Assembly (NCBI GenBank): GCA_005116965.1
Contig: SWDG01000027.1
Span: 356,508 to 397,047, forward strand
DNA from: Nitrospira sp.
GTDB taxonomy: Bacteria > Nitrospirota > Nitrospiria > Nitrospirales > Nitrospiraceae
Reading direction: 5' to 3'
Length of the DNA stretch: 40,540 nucleotides
The notes under the pieces: generated by a model
Seen by the model: only the letters and a program-made list of their open reading frames with translations
The model's database searches: none
What the model was told of the DNA's origin: nothing
Translations under genes and position numbers: made by a program
Shown here: positions 9,446 through 17,554 of the stretch, one piece after another
Numbering within the stretch: the stretch's first letter is position 1
Layout: each line of letters starts with the position of its first letter

Positions 9446-9988
9446 ATGATGAACACGTGGATATACGCCCGGAATCTCGTCGTAGGGTTGTGGATCGTCT
9501 TTAAACGGACCTTCACGAAGCCGGTGACGGTTCAGTATCCGGAAGAGCAACCCTATTTGCCGCCACGTTGGCGTGGACGCATCGTCCTGACCAGAGATCC
9601 CGATGGAGAAGAGCGGTGTGTGGCTTGTTACCTCTGCTCTGCAGCCTGTCCTGTTGATTGCATTTCGCTTCAGGCTGCGGACAATCCAGAGGCTCACGAG
9701 CGCCGTTATCCGGAGTTCTTCCGAATCAACTTTTCGCGCTGCATTTACTGTGGCATGTGCGAAGAAGCCTGTCCGACCAATGCGATCCAGCTGATTCCAG
9801 ATTTCGAACAGAGTGAATATGCACGTCGGAATCTGGTCTATGAGAAAGAAGACCTCCTCATCAGCGGGACCGGTAAGTATCACGACTATAATTTTTATCG
9901 AATGGCCGGCGTAAGGACTCGCGACAAAGACAAGGGAGAAGGTGAACACGAACTTCCACCGGTGGATGTGAAGAGTTTGATGCCGTAA
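9446..9988 (+). CDS. nuoI: NADH-quinone oxidoreductase subunit I (clusters N6a/N6b)
   Basis: NuoI is the 8Fe ferredoxin-like subunit that carries electrons to N2. Two complete CxxCxxCxxxCP motifs are present: C58, C61, C64 and C68 in [12 protein letters not shown], and C99, C102, C105 and C109 in [12 protein letters not shown]. An N-terminal amphipathic segment with [19 protein letters not shown] fits membrane attachment. The protein has 180 residues, a normal length. The start is the first of two adjacent ATG codons at 9446. It is followed by a 149-bp gap that contains the second heptad repeat. Confidence 0.95.
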   Translation: MMNTWIYARNLVVGLWIVFKRTFTKPVTVQYPEEQPYLPPRWRGRIVLTRDPDGEERCVACYLCSAACPVDCISLQAADNPEAHERRYPEFFRINFSRCIYCGMCEEACPTNAIQLIPDFEQSEYARRNLVYEKEDLLISGTGKYHDYNFYRMAGVRTRDKDKGEGEHELPPVDVKSLMP

Positions 9989-10035
9989 TAGGGACGTGAC
10001 GCGTCGCTCGTGAAGCGATGGATGCGTTGTAGCAT

Positions 10036-10098
10036 GTTTCGGGTTTCTAGTTTCTCATTTCGAGAGTAACGCGAAACATGAAACGTTTAACTCGAAAC
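10036..10098. repeat. Heptad-periodic inverted repeat, copy B (nuoI-nuoJ gap)
   Basis: GTTTC units start at 10036, 10043 and 10050, with ATTTC at 10057, again exactly 7 nt apart. After an 11-nt spacer, GAAAC units lie at 10073, 10080 and 10094, with a degenerate unit at 10087. The third right-arm unit is also the degenerate one in copies A and C. The element sits between nuoI and nuoJ, inside the operon. Confidence 0.75.
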
Positions 10099-10137
10099 CC
10101 TTGACCCAACAGAGACACACGTCGAGGTATGTAAGCC

Positions 10138-10641
10138 ATGGAAGTTTTATTCTATATCGCTGCCGCGGTGACTGTCTTGGCGACGCTACGCGTCATCACG
10201 CATGTGCATGCGGTCCACGCGCTGCTCTATCTGGTCGTCGCGCTGATCGCGTTGTCACTGATTTTCTATTTACTCGGTGCACAGTTTGCCGCCGCGCTTG
10301 AAATCATTATTTACGGCGGTGCCATTATGGTGCTCTTCATCTTTGTTGTGATGCTCCTAGGGCCACTCGCGGTTGAACAGGAACGGACGTGGCTCTCACC
10401 CAGTGCATGGGTAGGGCCTAGCATCCTGGCCCTGGTGCTTCTGGGAGAAGTGGGATATCTCATTGCTTCCGGGGACCATCCCACCATGGCAGTCACAGAA
10501 CCTAGGCAGAAAGCGATCTCTATTGCCCTCTATGGACCCTACATCATTGGGGTGGAATTGGCGTCCATGCTGTTGTTGCCTGGGTTGATCGGCGCCTATC
10601 ATTTAGGGCGTCGTCTATCGAGTGAGGCCCGTTCATGCTGA
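10138..10641 (+). CDS. nuoJ: NADH-quinone oxidoreductase subunit J
   Basis: NuoJ is a five-helix membrane subunit next to NuoA and NuoK. The 167-residue product has the conserved third helix [21 protein letters not shown], in which the pi-bulge that gates water and proton movement is known in the family. Earlier helices carry [20 protein letters not shown]. The protein is somewhat short because of a small C-terminal region, but no domain is missing. Its 3' end overlaps nuoK by 7 bp. Confidence 0.93.
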   Translation: MEVLFYIAAAVTVLATLRVITHVHAVHALLYLVVALIALSLIFYLLGAQFAAALEIIIYGGAIMVLFIFVVMLLGPLAVEQERTWLSPSAWVGPSILALVLLGEVGYLIASGDHPTMAVTEPRQKAISIALYGPYIIGVELASMLLLPGLIGAYHLGRRLSSEARSC

Positions 10642-10934
10642 GTACGCCTGCACTGGTATTGGCCATCATATTGTTTGGGCTCGGATTGATCGGCTTATTG
10701 AGTCGGCGAAACATCCTCTACATGCTCCTCTCGCTCGAAATCATGTTGAATGCTGCCGCGCTCGCGTTCATTGCCGGAGGGGCCCGTTGGGGACAAGTCG
10801 ATGGGGAGATCATGTTCCTGTTCATTCTCACCCTGGCAGCAGCTGAAGTGTCTGTGGCACTGGGGATTGTGCTGCAGCTGTCGTATCGGTTCCGGACCTT
10901 GGACGCTGATGCATTCTGTGAAATGAGAGGGTAA
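10635..10934 (+). CDS. nuoK: NADH-quinone oxidoreductase subunit K
   Basis: NuoK is a three-helix antiporter-like subunit (MrpC-related). The 99-residue product has the conserved segments [20 protein letters not shown] and [16 protein letters not shown]. The two membrane glutamates required for proton pumping in the family, one in [11 protein letters not shown] and one in LAAAEVSV, are present. The length is normal. It overlaps nuoJ and is followed by a 136-bp gap that holds the third heptad repeat. Confidence 0.95.
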   Translation: MLSTPALVLAIILFGLGLIGLLSRRNILYMLLSLEIMLNAAALAFIAGGARWGQVDGEIMFLFILTLAAAEVSVALGIVLQLSYRFRTLDADAFCEMRG

Positions 10935-10966
10935 CCCACGTGAACGATCAGTTGAAGAACGAAGGC

Positions 10967-11039
10967 GTTTCTTGTTTCGAGTTTCTGGTTTCATGGTGCG
11001 ATTTGTCCGGTTTGAAACATGAAACTCGTGACGCGAAAC
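10967..11039. repeat. Heptad-periodic inverted repeat, copy C (nuoK-nuoL gap)
   Basis: GTTTC units start at 10967, 10974, 10981 and 10988, exactly 7 nt apart. After a longer 21-nt spacer, GAAAC units lie at 11014, 11021 and 11035, with GTGAC at 11028 as the degenerate third unit. This is the best-preserved copy: four perfect left units and three perfect right units. It lies 31 nt before the nuoL start codon. Confidence 0.78.
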
Positions 11040-11070
11040 GTTTTCTCGTTGGCGAAGAACGAGAGACGAG

Positions 11071-12960
11071 ATGATTAGCTTACTTTGGCTTATCCCAGCA
11101 CTCCCGCTCGCAGGTTTTCTGCTGTTGGCCCTGTGTGGTGGACGGTTGAGCCGACACCACATCGCGTGGGTCGGGTGCGGTTCAGTGGGGACAGCCGCCG
11201 TGACGACCGCGCTTGTCGCCGCAGATTTTTTCCGTGGCTTTCCCACTCGCGAGTCTTACCAGCAAACGTTATGGAATTGGATCGACACGTCTGGAATGAC
11301 GGTCGGCATTTCCTGGAATCTAGATGCGTTGTCACTCTTGATGGTGACGGTGATCACCGGCATCGGTTTCTTGATCCATCTGTACTCCGCTGAGTACATG
11401 GCTCACGATGATGACTACGCCAGGTTTTTCGCCTACATGAATCTCTTCGTGGCCGCTATGCTGACACTGGTGTTGGCCGACAATCTCCTTCTGCTCTATC
11501 TGGGCTGGGAAGGGGTCGGACTCTGCAGCTATCTGTTGATTGGATTTTGGTATCGCGAACCCGAGTACGGCACGGCCGCGCAGAAGGCCTTCATCGTGAC
11601 TCGCATCGGAGATACGGCGTTGGCCATCGGGCTCTTCATCCTCTTCACGCAATTCAAAACCTTATCGATTCAACAGGTCCAGAGTCTGGCGACGGAGGCC
11701 TGGCCAGTGGGTTCGAACCTGGCCATGATCGTGGCCGTGCTCTTCTTGATCGGGGCGGTTGGAAAGTCGGCGCAATTGCCGCTTCAAGTGTGGTTACCGG
11801 ACGCGATGGCAGGCCCCACTCCCGTCAGTGCGCTGATCCATGCGGCCACGATGGTGACAGCAGGGGTCTACCTTATTGCCCGCATGCATCATCTGTTTGA
11901 GCTCGCACCGATGGTACAAGAGGGTATTGCGGTGCTCGGCCTCGTGACGTTGCTGCTTGCAGCAACCAGCGCCTTGGTGCAGCAGGACATTAAGCGGGTG
12001 CTCGCTTATTCGACGATGAGCCAGATCGGCTACATGTTTCTGGCGCTCGGCGTCGGAGCCTGGTCCGCCGCGCTCTTTCATTTCCTCACCCATTCCTGCT
12101 TCAAAGCCTTACTCTTCCTGGCGGCTGGATCAGTCATTCACAGTCTCCACCATGAACAGAACATCTTCAAGATGGGTGGCCTTCGGCGGCATCTGCCCTG
12201 GACATTTTGGACATTCTTAATCGGCGCTGCGGCTATGTCTGGTGTCCCTCTCATCACATCCGGGTTTTACAGCAAAGATTGGATCCTATGGTCGGTCTGG
12301 TCTTCCCCCCTCAGCCATCGGTGGATCTGGTTTGGTGCGCTACTCGGGGCCATGCTGACCGGGCTCTACAGTTTCCGGCTGATCTTTCGGGTCTTTTTCG
12401 GAGAAGTTCGTACACAACCGACCAGCGAATCAGGTTTGGCCATGCGCCTGCCTCTGTTGGTGCTGGCCTTCTTGGCGCTCACAGTTGGTTTTCTCGAGAT
12501 GCCCCACACACTCGGGAATATCACTCTGTTTAGCCACTACCTGTCGCATGCGCTCCCAACGACAGCGCTGCTTCCTGGGATGGAAGAATCGAGCGAAGTC
12601 CGTGAACAGCTGGCAGTGACCGTCGCGGCGCTGCTTGGAATCGGCCTTGCCGCGCTCCTGTTCCTGCCTGGCTCCCTCTTTGGTGCCCGAAGGACAGATC
12701 AATCCACGACTCACCCTTCGATGACCTTGTTGCAAGGAGGGTGGGGGTTCGATCGACTGTATGATCGGCTGTTCGTGCGGCCCTGGTTTGCTATCACCAG
12801 AAATTCTAGTGATATGGTCGATCGCGGGTACGAGTGGCTGGCCGTCTGCGCCGAGTCCTGTCATGGCTGGTTGAGTCACACCCAGACGGGGCAGGTCCGG
12901 TGGTATGCCGCCAGCATTGCAGTTGGAACGCTGATGTTACTTGGTCTATTTGCGATGTGA
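11071..12960 (+). CDS. nuoL: NADH-quinone oxidoreductase subunit L (proton pump)
   Basis: NuoL is the distal antiporter-like pump subunit. The 629-residue product shows the family core: the helix with YLGWEGVGLCSYLLIGFWY (essential Glu in WEG), KSAQLPLQVWLPDAM (essential Lys), and ALIHAATMVTAGVYL. A long C-terminal extension of about 150 residues, with RLYDRLFVRPW, matches the lateral helix HL and the final membrane helix. The N-terminus MISLLWLIPALPLAGFLLLA is a normal first helix, unlike NuoM downstream. The stop TGA lies directly before the repeat fragment that now begins nuoM. Confidence 0.95.
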   Translation: MISLLWLIPALPLAGFLLLALCGGRLSRHHIAWVGCGSVGTAAVTTALVAADFFRGFPTRESYQQTLWNWIDTSGMTVGISWNLDALSLLMVTVITGIGFLIHLYSAEYMAHDDDYARFFAYMNLFVAAMLTLVLADNLLLLYLGWEGVGLCSYLLIGFWYREPEYGTAAQKAFIVTRIGDTALAIGLFILFTQFKTLSIQQVQSLATEAWPVGSNLAMIVAVLFLIGAVGKSAQLPLQVWLPDAMAGPTPVSALIHAATMVTAGVYLIARMHHLFELAPMVQEGIAVLGLVTLLLAATSALVQQDIKRVLAYSTMSQIGYMFLALGVGAWSAALFHFLTHSCFKALLFLAAGSVIHSLHHEQNIFKMGGLRRHLPWTFWTFLIGAAAMSGVPLITSGFYSKDWILWSVWSSPLSHRWIWFGALLGAMLTGLYSFRLIFRVFFGEVRTQPTSESGLAMRLPLLVLAFLALTVGFLEMPHTLGNITLFSHYLSHALPTTALLPGMEESSEVREQLAVTVAALLGIGLAALLFLPGSLFGARRTDQSTTHPSMTLLQGGWGFDRLYDRLFVRPWFAITRNSSDMVDRGYEWLAVCAESCHGWLSHTQTGQVRWYAASIAVGTLMLLGLFAM

Positions 12961-13050
12961 CAGGATGCTGAAAAAGTCCTCCAGCGGCGTTCTCGCATCG
13001 CTCAGAGGCTCACCGTACCGAAGCGTACGCCTCGCCCCTTCGCTTGCTGC
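12961..13050 (+). repeat. Left part of a dispersed palindromic repeat, fused to the nuoM 5' end
   Basis: The stretch begins with CAGGATGCTGAAAAAGTCC directly after the nuoL stop and continues through a G+C-rich inverted repeat centred on GTACCGAAGCGTAC, with flanking GAGGC and GCCTC. I remember near-identical sequence as a high-copy intergenic repeat of Nitrospira that ends in the mirror image (…CATCCTG). Here that right end is missing, and sequence of nuoM type starts at about 13050. No second copy was seen in this window. Confidence 0.6.
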
Positions 13051-14497
13051 GGCGATTGATTTCATGCTGGCGCTTCTGCTCGGAGGACAACATTCCGCAG
13101 TACAGCCATCAGGACAGGGGGCATGGCTTGTAGAAAGCCACACCAGTTGGATTCCTCGTTGGGGCATCAGTCTCCATCTTGGCCTCGATGGACTGAGCGT
13201 CGTCCTTATTCTATTGACGGCCTTCGTCGGAATCGTGGCCACGATTGCCTCATGGACAGACATCCAGAGTCGCGTCGGATTGTTTCACAGTCAGGTCCTG
13301 CTTGCCCTGGGGGGTGTCATCGGAGTGTTTTTGGCCATCGACCTGTTTCTGTTTTTCTTCTTTTGGGAGCTCATGCTCATCCCCATGTATCTCTTGATCG
13401 TCATCTGGGGCCATGCACAGCGCCGGCATGCCTCGTTTAAGTTCTTTCTCTTTACGCAGGCCGGGAGCTTGGTGCTGCTTGTTGCGATTGTGGCGCTCGC
13501 GCTCCTGCATCAACAGACCACTGGGCGACCAAGTTTCGACTATGCCGATCTGATGGGACTGACCCTGACCAGTGAGATAGCTCGATGGTTGATGCTGGCA
13601 TTTCTCATCGGGTTTCTCGTGAAGCTGCCGGCCCCTCCCTTTCATACGTGGCTACCGGATACCTACGCAGAGGCTCCCACCGGGGCCACGATCATCCTCG
13701 CGGGGATCTTAGCGAAGACGGGCGCCTATGGGTTGTTGCGATTCACACTTCCGATGTTTCCCGAGGCCCTAAGCGAGGTCGCGCCCATCGCCATGGGGCT
13801 CGGTGTGGCCGGGATTCTCTATGCAGCGGTATTGGCCTGTGCCCAAACAGATATCAAACGACTGGTGGCCTACAGCAGCATCAGCCACATGGGGTTCATC
13901 CTGCTCGGCGCCTTCGCCGGCACGGAGCTGGCGTTGCAGGGAGTGATGATGCAGATGGTGGCGCATGGGCTGAGTACTGGTGGCCTCTTCCTGCTGGCCG
14001 GCGCACTTGAGGAGCGGTATCAGACAAGGGACATGGGTCAGATGGGAGGACTCTGGAGCGTGACGCCACGTCTAGCCACGATGGCGCTTTTCTTTGCCTG
14101 CGCGTCATTGGGATTACCAGGGCTGGCGAATTTTATTGGTGAGTTCCTCGTGCTCTTTGGATCCTATGCGACTCAACCGGTCATGATCATTCTGGCATCC
14201 CTCGGCATGGTGATGGCGGCCATCTATTCCCTGGGTATGATGCAGCGCACATTCTTTGGCCGACAACAAGACAGCCGTACAGCCCCAGACCTGTCGAATG
14301 TCGCATTTGGAACCTTACTGTTCATCGCAGGTCTGCAGATCTGGCTGGGGCTCTATCCGAAGGCCGTGTTGACCACGACGAAGCCGGTCATGGAACAACT
14401 GATACAGCATGCAGTAGTGTCTGCCAATCCAACTCACGTGCCATCAGAATCCCTGCTGTCGTCCCACATCGTGACCTCGCAGGGGGGTCCCCCATGA
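12965..14497 (+). CDS. nuoM: NADH-quinone oxidoreductase subunit M, with N-terminal helix 1 apparently replaced
   Basis: NuoM is the second antiporter-like pump. From about residue 30 onward it is normal, with PRWGISLHLGLDGLSVVL, FFFFWELMLIPMYLL (essential Glu), VKLPAPPFHTWLPDTYAEAP (essential Lys) and AQTDIKRLVAYSSISHMGF. The family's first helix (in E. coli a hydrophobic stretch of about 27 residues) is absent. In its place stand polar residues KKSSSGVLASLRGSPYRSVR, encoded by the repeat fragment at 12961-13050. ATG 12965 lies inside the repeat and has no good ribosome-binding site. A TTG at 12941 and an internal ATG at 13063 are the alternatives. The product may be defective, or the region may be misassembled. 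The 3' end overlaps nuoN. Confidence 0.85.
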   Translation: MLKKSSSGVLASLRGSPYRSVRLAPSLAAAIDFMLALLLGGQHSAVQPSGQGAWLVESHTSWIPRWGISLHLGLDGLSVVLILLTAFVGIVATIASWTDIQSRVGLFHSQVLLALGGVIGVFLAIDLFLFFFFWELMLIPMYLLIVIWGHAQRRHASFKFFLFTQAGSLVLLVAIVALALLHQQTTGRPSFDYADLMGLTLTSEIARWLMLAFLIGFLVKLPAPPFHTWLPDTYAEAPTGATIILAGILAKTGAYGLLRFTLPMFPEALSEVAPIAMGLGVAGILYAAVLACAQTDIKRLVAYSSISHMGFILLGAFAGTELALQGVMMQMVAHGLSTGGLFLLAGALEERYQTRDMGQMGGLWSVTPRLATMALFFACASLGLPGLANFIGEFLVLFGSYATQPVMIILASLGMVMAAIYSLGMMQRTFFGRQQDSRTAPDLSNVAFGTLLFIAGLQIWLGLYPKAVLTTTKPVMEQLIQHAVVSANPTHVPSESLLSSHIVTSQGGPP

Positions 14498-15981
14498 TCC
14501 TCCAGGATTTCATCGCTCTGTCGCCCATTCTGGATCTCGGGGCCTTCTGCCTCGTGACGATGCTTGCGATTGCCTTCAGACGGAATCATGCAAGGATTGC
14601 GGTCTGTGCGTTTCTATCGTGCCTGTTGACCCTCGTGACGTTGCCCTGGGCAGCCACGGTGGCGCCACGAGCCGTGACAACCTTGCTGGTCGTGGATGGA
14701 CATGCCTTGTTGTATATGGGGCTCATATTGAGTGCGACGATGGTCATCATTGCACTGTCGTACCGATACCTGAACAGTCAGTTTCATGAGAAAGACGGTG
14801 TCGAGGAATATTACCTACTCCTACTACTTGCCACGTTCGGGGGATTGGTCCTGACCACTGCCGCGCACTTCGTATCATTTTTTCTCGGGTTTGAACTCCT
14901 TGGGCTGTCTCTCTGCAGTCTGATCGGTTATTTACGAACCCGACGAAACCCACTTGAAGCCGCAGTGAAGTACCTGCTGCTCTCCATCACGGCATCAGCA
15001 TTCCTCCTATTTGGTCTGGCCTTGCTGTATTTCGAAAGCGGGGCCATGACCTTCCACGAGATTGGCGTGAGTGTAAAACAGTGGCAGACAGTTCCAGCAC
15101 TGTGGCTGGGAGGATTGATCCTCGTCCTGGTCGGCATCGCATTGAAGCTCGGTCTTGCCCCGTTTCACATGTGGATTCCCGATGTGTATCAGGGAGCACC
15201 GACTCCCATCACGACATACATCGCAACGGTCTCCAAGGCAGCGGTGATGGCACTGCTACTCCGCCTTGCCACTGAGGTCGGGATATTGGAACTGCCACCC
15301 GTTGTGCACCTGTTCAGTCTTCTGGCTGTTCTCTCGATGGTCACAGGAAATGTGCTTGCGCTCTTGCAACAGAATGTCAAACGTCTCCTGGCCTATTCGT
15401 CGATTGCCCACTTCGGCTACGTGCTCGTGGCCTTGCTGGCCGGTGGTCCTCCCGCTGCGGAAGCCGTCACCTTCTATGTGATCGTCTATTGTGCCATGTC
15501 GTTAGGGGCTTTTGGCGTCGTCACAGTCTATTCGAGTGAGGGAGGGGACAAGGACCATGTCGAGGACTATCAAGGCTTGTTTTGGACTCGTCCTTGGCTC
15601 GCGGGCATGTTGGCACTGAGCCTGTTGTCGTTGGCCGGCATCCCAGTGACGGCAGGATTCATCGGGAAGTTTTATGCGATCACGGCCGGTGTTGATGCTG
15701 GCCTATGGTGGCTCGTGTTGGCGCTGATTGGGAACAGCGTCGTGAGTCTCTACTATTACCTTCGATTGTTCGTGACCCTGTTCGGTGAGGTAGCAGTACA
15801 GGAAGCACTTCCTCAACAGGGGACGGTGCAACGGTCAGAGTTCGTCAGTTGGACGGCCGTATGCTCGCTCGGATTTGTTGCATCGATCATCCTCGTACTA
15901 GGAGTCTATCCAGAACCGCTGATCCAACTCATCCGTGATTCCGTGAGCAACTTGCTCATGGTGGCCGTGCAGAGACCATGA
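14494..15981 (+). CDS. nuoN: NADH-quinone oxidoreductase subunit N (proton pump)
   Basis: NuoN is the proximal antiporter-like pump and the last gene of the operon. The 495-residue product shows FFLGFELLGLSLCSLIGYL with the key Glu, and KLGLAPFHMWIPDVYQGAPT with the key Lys. LLQQNVKRLLAYSSIAHFGY and SLAGIPVTAGFIGKFYAI follow. The start overlaps the nuoM stop (ATGA). No terminator hairpin was found after the stop; the sequence passes straight into the accessory region. Confidence 0.95.
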   Translation: MILQDFIALSPILDLGAFCLVTMLAIAFRRNHARIAVCAFLSCLLTLVTLPWAATVAPRAVTTLLVVDGHALLYMGLILSATMVIIALSYRYLNSQFHEKDGVEEYYLLLLLATFGGLVLTTAAHFVSFFLGFELLGLSLCSLIGYLRTRRNPLEAAVKYLLLSITASAFLLFGLALLYFESGAMTFHEIGVSVKQWQTVPALWLGGLILVLVGIALKLGLAPFHMWIPDVYQGAPTPITTYIATVSKAAVMALLLRLATEVGILELPPVVHLFSLLAVLSMVTGNVLALLQQNVKRLLAYSSIAHFGYVLVALLAGGPPAAEAVTFYVIVYCAMSLGAFGVVTVYSSEGGDKDHVEDYQGLFWTRPWLAGMLALSLLSLAGIPVTAGFIGKFYAITAGVDAGLWWLVLALIGNSVVSLYYYLRLFVTLFGEVAVQEALPQQGTVQRSEFVSWTAVCSLGFVASIILVLGVYPEPLIQLIRDSVSNLLMVAVQRP

Positions 15982-16020
15982 ATCATCCTGAATTCCGCAG
16001 GTGGTTGTTCTTGATATAGA

Positions 16021-16245
16021 ATGCGCGGCCAAATTCTTCTGTCTGGACAGGAGTTTGACATGCGAGTCCGTCAGCTCCCCGCGTCATCGCTTTACCCGAA
16101 GATCCACTTCACGTTTACTGACCATCCGCTTATGGTGTGGGCCGATGCGATTCTGCTCCGGCTTGGTGCGCCATCGGGAGATGGCGTTGGTGAGGCCAGG
16201 CTACCACTTATCACACTGCCCGAATTTCTGGAGTCCCCTCTCTAG
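16021..16245 (+). pseudogene. 74-residue open frame, possible N-terminal remnant of a transposase
   Basis: A short frame follows nuoN by 39 bp. The segment YPKIHFTFTDHPLMVWADAI resembles, from memory, the N-terminus of DDE transposases of the IS1380 type, which begin with a similar 'D-x-PL-x-x-W/H' helix. After about residue 50 the likeness stops and the frame ends at 16245, as expected for a truncated copy. No terminal inverted repeats or target duplications were found. A genuine small protein cannot be excluded. Confidence 0.35.
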
Positions 16246-16263
16246 ACGGGACTCATCAATGAT

Positions 16264-16292
16264 TTGACCTCAAAGTTAGTCGAAGTGATACT
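16264..16292 (+). promoter_or_regulatory. Sigma70-type promoter of the zinc-ribbon-repeat gene
   Basis: TTGACC (16264-16269), a 17-bp spacer and GATACT (16287-16292) form a good -35/-10 pair. The ATG of the next gene begins 8 nt after the -10 box. Transcription would therefore start at or within 1-2 nt of the start codon, giving a leaderless mRNA. No Shine-Dalgarno sequence is present. Confidence 0.6.
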
Positions 16293-16300
16293 TAGAACTA

Positions 16301-17554
16301 ATGGCTAAGGTTACTGCCACAGAAGTACTTAAGCGGATCGAACATAAATTTGGGCTTGGTGTTTTAGCCTTTGATGAAAGCTCATATAAGGGAACTCAAA
16401 AGCGAGCTTTATTTGCTTGCCTGGTAAATCCTGCACACGGCTCTTGGGAGGCTTTGGCGAATAACGTACTGAGAGGACAAGGTTGTCCTCAATGTGGGCG
16501 AGAACGTGTGCTCGCTGCTGTCATGGCGCGGAGTGGGGTTACGAGCTTAGAACTTCAATCTGATCTCTCACAACTAGGATACCTCGCCGACCTAGACCCT
16601 GAACGAACCTATTACGGAAAAGAAATAATTTCCGTCATCTGCTCAAGCCATGGGCCGTTCACGACACGACTGAGCTACATCCGACAAGGCAAAGGTTGTC
16701 CTCGCTGTGCTTTGGAAAAGACGCGGGCAAGGGCTCAGGAGAAATCAGCAAAAGCGCGAGAACGTTTTGAGACAGAAATTATAGGGACGCATGGCCCCAA
16801 AATCATCGATTTAAGTCGCACTTCCTATTTAAACTCAAAAATTAAGGTAGAGGTTGGCTGTCTTAGAGAACCCGCGCATGGTTTTTGGCTTGTGCTTCCG
16901 TCTAATCTGAAGAAAGGACGCGGCTGCCCTAAGTGCGCTGCTGCACAAAGATCCAAGATACGTGTTAAAGGGAATGCCACCAAGTTTAAAGAGAGCGTTA
17001 TTAAACGGCATGGGTCAGGAGTAGTTGACCTTTCGCATGCTACCTACACCTCTGGTAATGCAATAATCATGGTTGGTTGCCTTCGGAATCCAGCACATGG
17101 TTGGTGGAATACGACACCAACCTATCTGCTTTCCGGAAGGGGTTGCCCTAAGTGCGCAAGGGGGAAGCGAGCCGATTTTCAAAACCAACGAAGGCTAAAA
17201 GCCGCCTTAATTCTCCAGCACAAGGTAAACGAAATTTTCGGGTTAATGGCAATTGACACGTCAGTCGGCACCTACTTGTCGGCATTGGAGCCCATGAAGG
17301 TGCGGTGTTTAATTGATGAGACCCATGGCTCTTGGATGGTCCGACCGGGAAACCTTCTATCTGGATTTGGGTGTCCCCGTTGTGGGACGGCTCGCATTGC
17401 ACAAAAATTGGCTAGTGCGGCAAAAAACAAGTTCGTGTCACGTGTAACCGAGGCACATGGCGTCGGAGTCATCGAGGTCGATGAAGCGATCCAGATCGCC
17501 AAGAAGAGAAGACCGACAAGACCGACTTCTAGCCGTTCGACGCACTACCTCTGA
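16301..17554 (+). CDS. Tandem zinc-ribbon repeat protein (five complete repeats, sixth cut off)
   Basis: The 417-residue product consists of five repeats of about 70 residues. Each ends in G-x-GCPxC. The candidate zinc ligands are C40/H46/C62/C65, C114/H117/C133/C136, C187/H193/C209/C212, C260/H266/C282/C285 and C336/H342/C358/C361, with exactly 15 residues between the His and the CxxC pair in every repeat. A sixth repeat starts at residue 376 and loses similarity at about 396, followed by a basic tail, so the 3' end is probably truncated. Similar ribbons occur in phage and nuclease-linked proteins, but no nuclease motif is seen here. The gene is A+T-richer than its surroundings, which suggests transfer. 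DNA or RNA binding is inference. It meets the next gene tail to tail with a 10-bp overlap. Confidence 0.75.
   Translation: MAKVTATEVLKRIEHKFGLGVLAFDESSYKGTQKRALFACLVNPAHGSWEALANNVLRGQGCPQCGRERVLAAVMARSGVTSLELQSDLSQLGYLADLDPERTYYGKEIISVICSSHGPFTTRLSYIRQGKGCPRCALEKTRARAQEKSAKARERFETEIIGTHGPKIIDLSRTSYLNSKIKVEVGCLREPAHGFWLVLPSNLKKGRGCPKCAAAQRSKIRVKGNATKFKESVIKRHGSGVVDLSHATYTSGNAIIMVGCLRNPAHGWWNTTPTYLLSGRGCPKCARGKRADFQNQRRLKAALILQHKVNEIFGLMAIDTSVGTYLSALEPMKVRCLIDETHGSWMVRPGNLLSGFGCPRCGTARIAQKLASAAKNKFVSRVTEAHGVGVIEVDEAIQIAKKRRPTRPTSSRSTHYL

Noticed and set aside
9284-9949. Minus-strand open frame of 221 codons opposite nuoH/nuoI
   Set aside because: Shadow frame of nuoI; both ferredoxin motifs are on the plus strand and the antisense product has no recognisable pattern.
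12941-12964. TTG 12941 as the nuoM start
   Set aside because: It would only add residues encoded by the nuoL 3' end; it does not restore the missing first helix.
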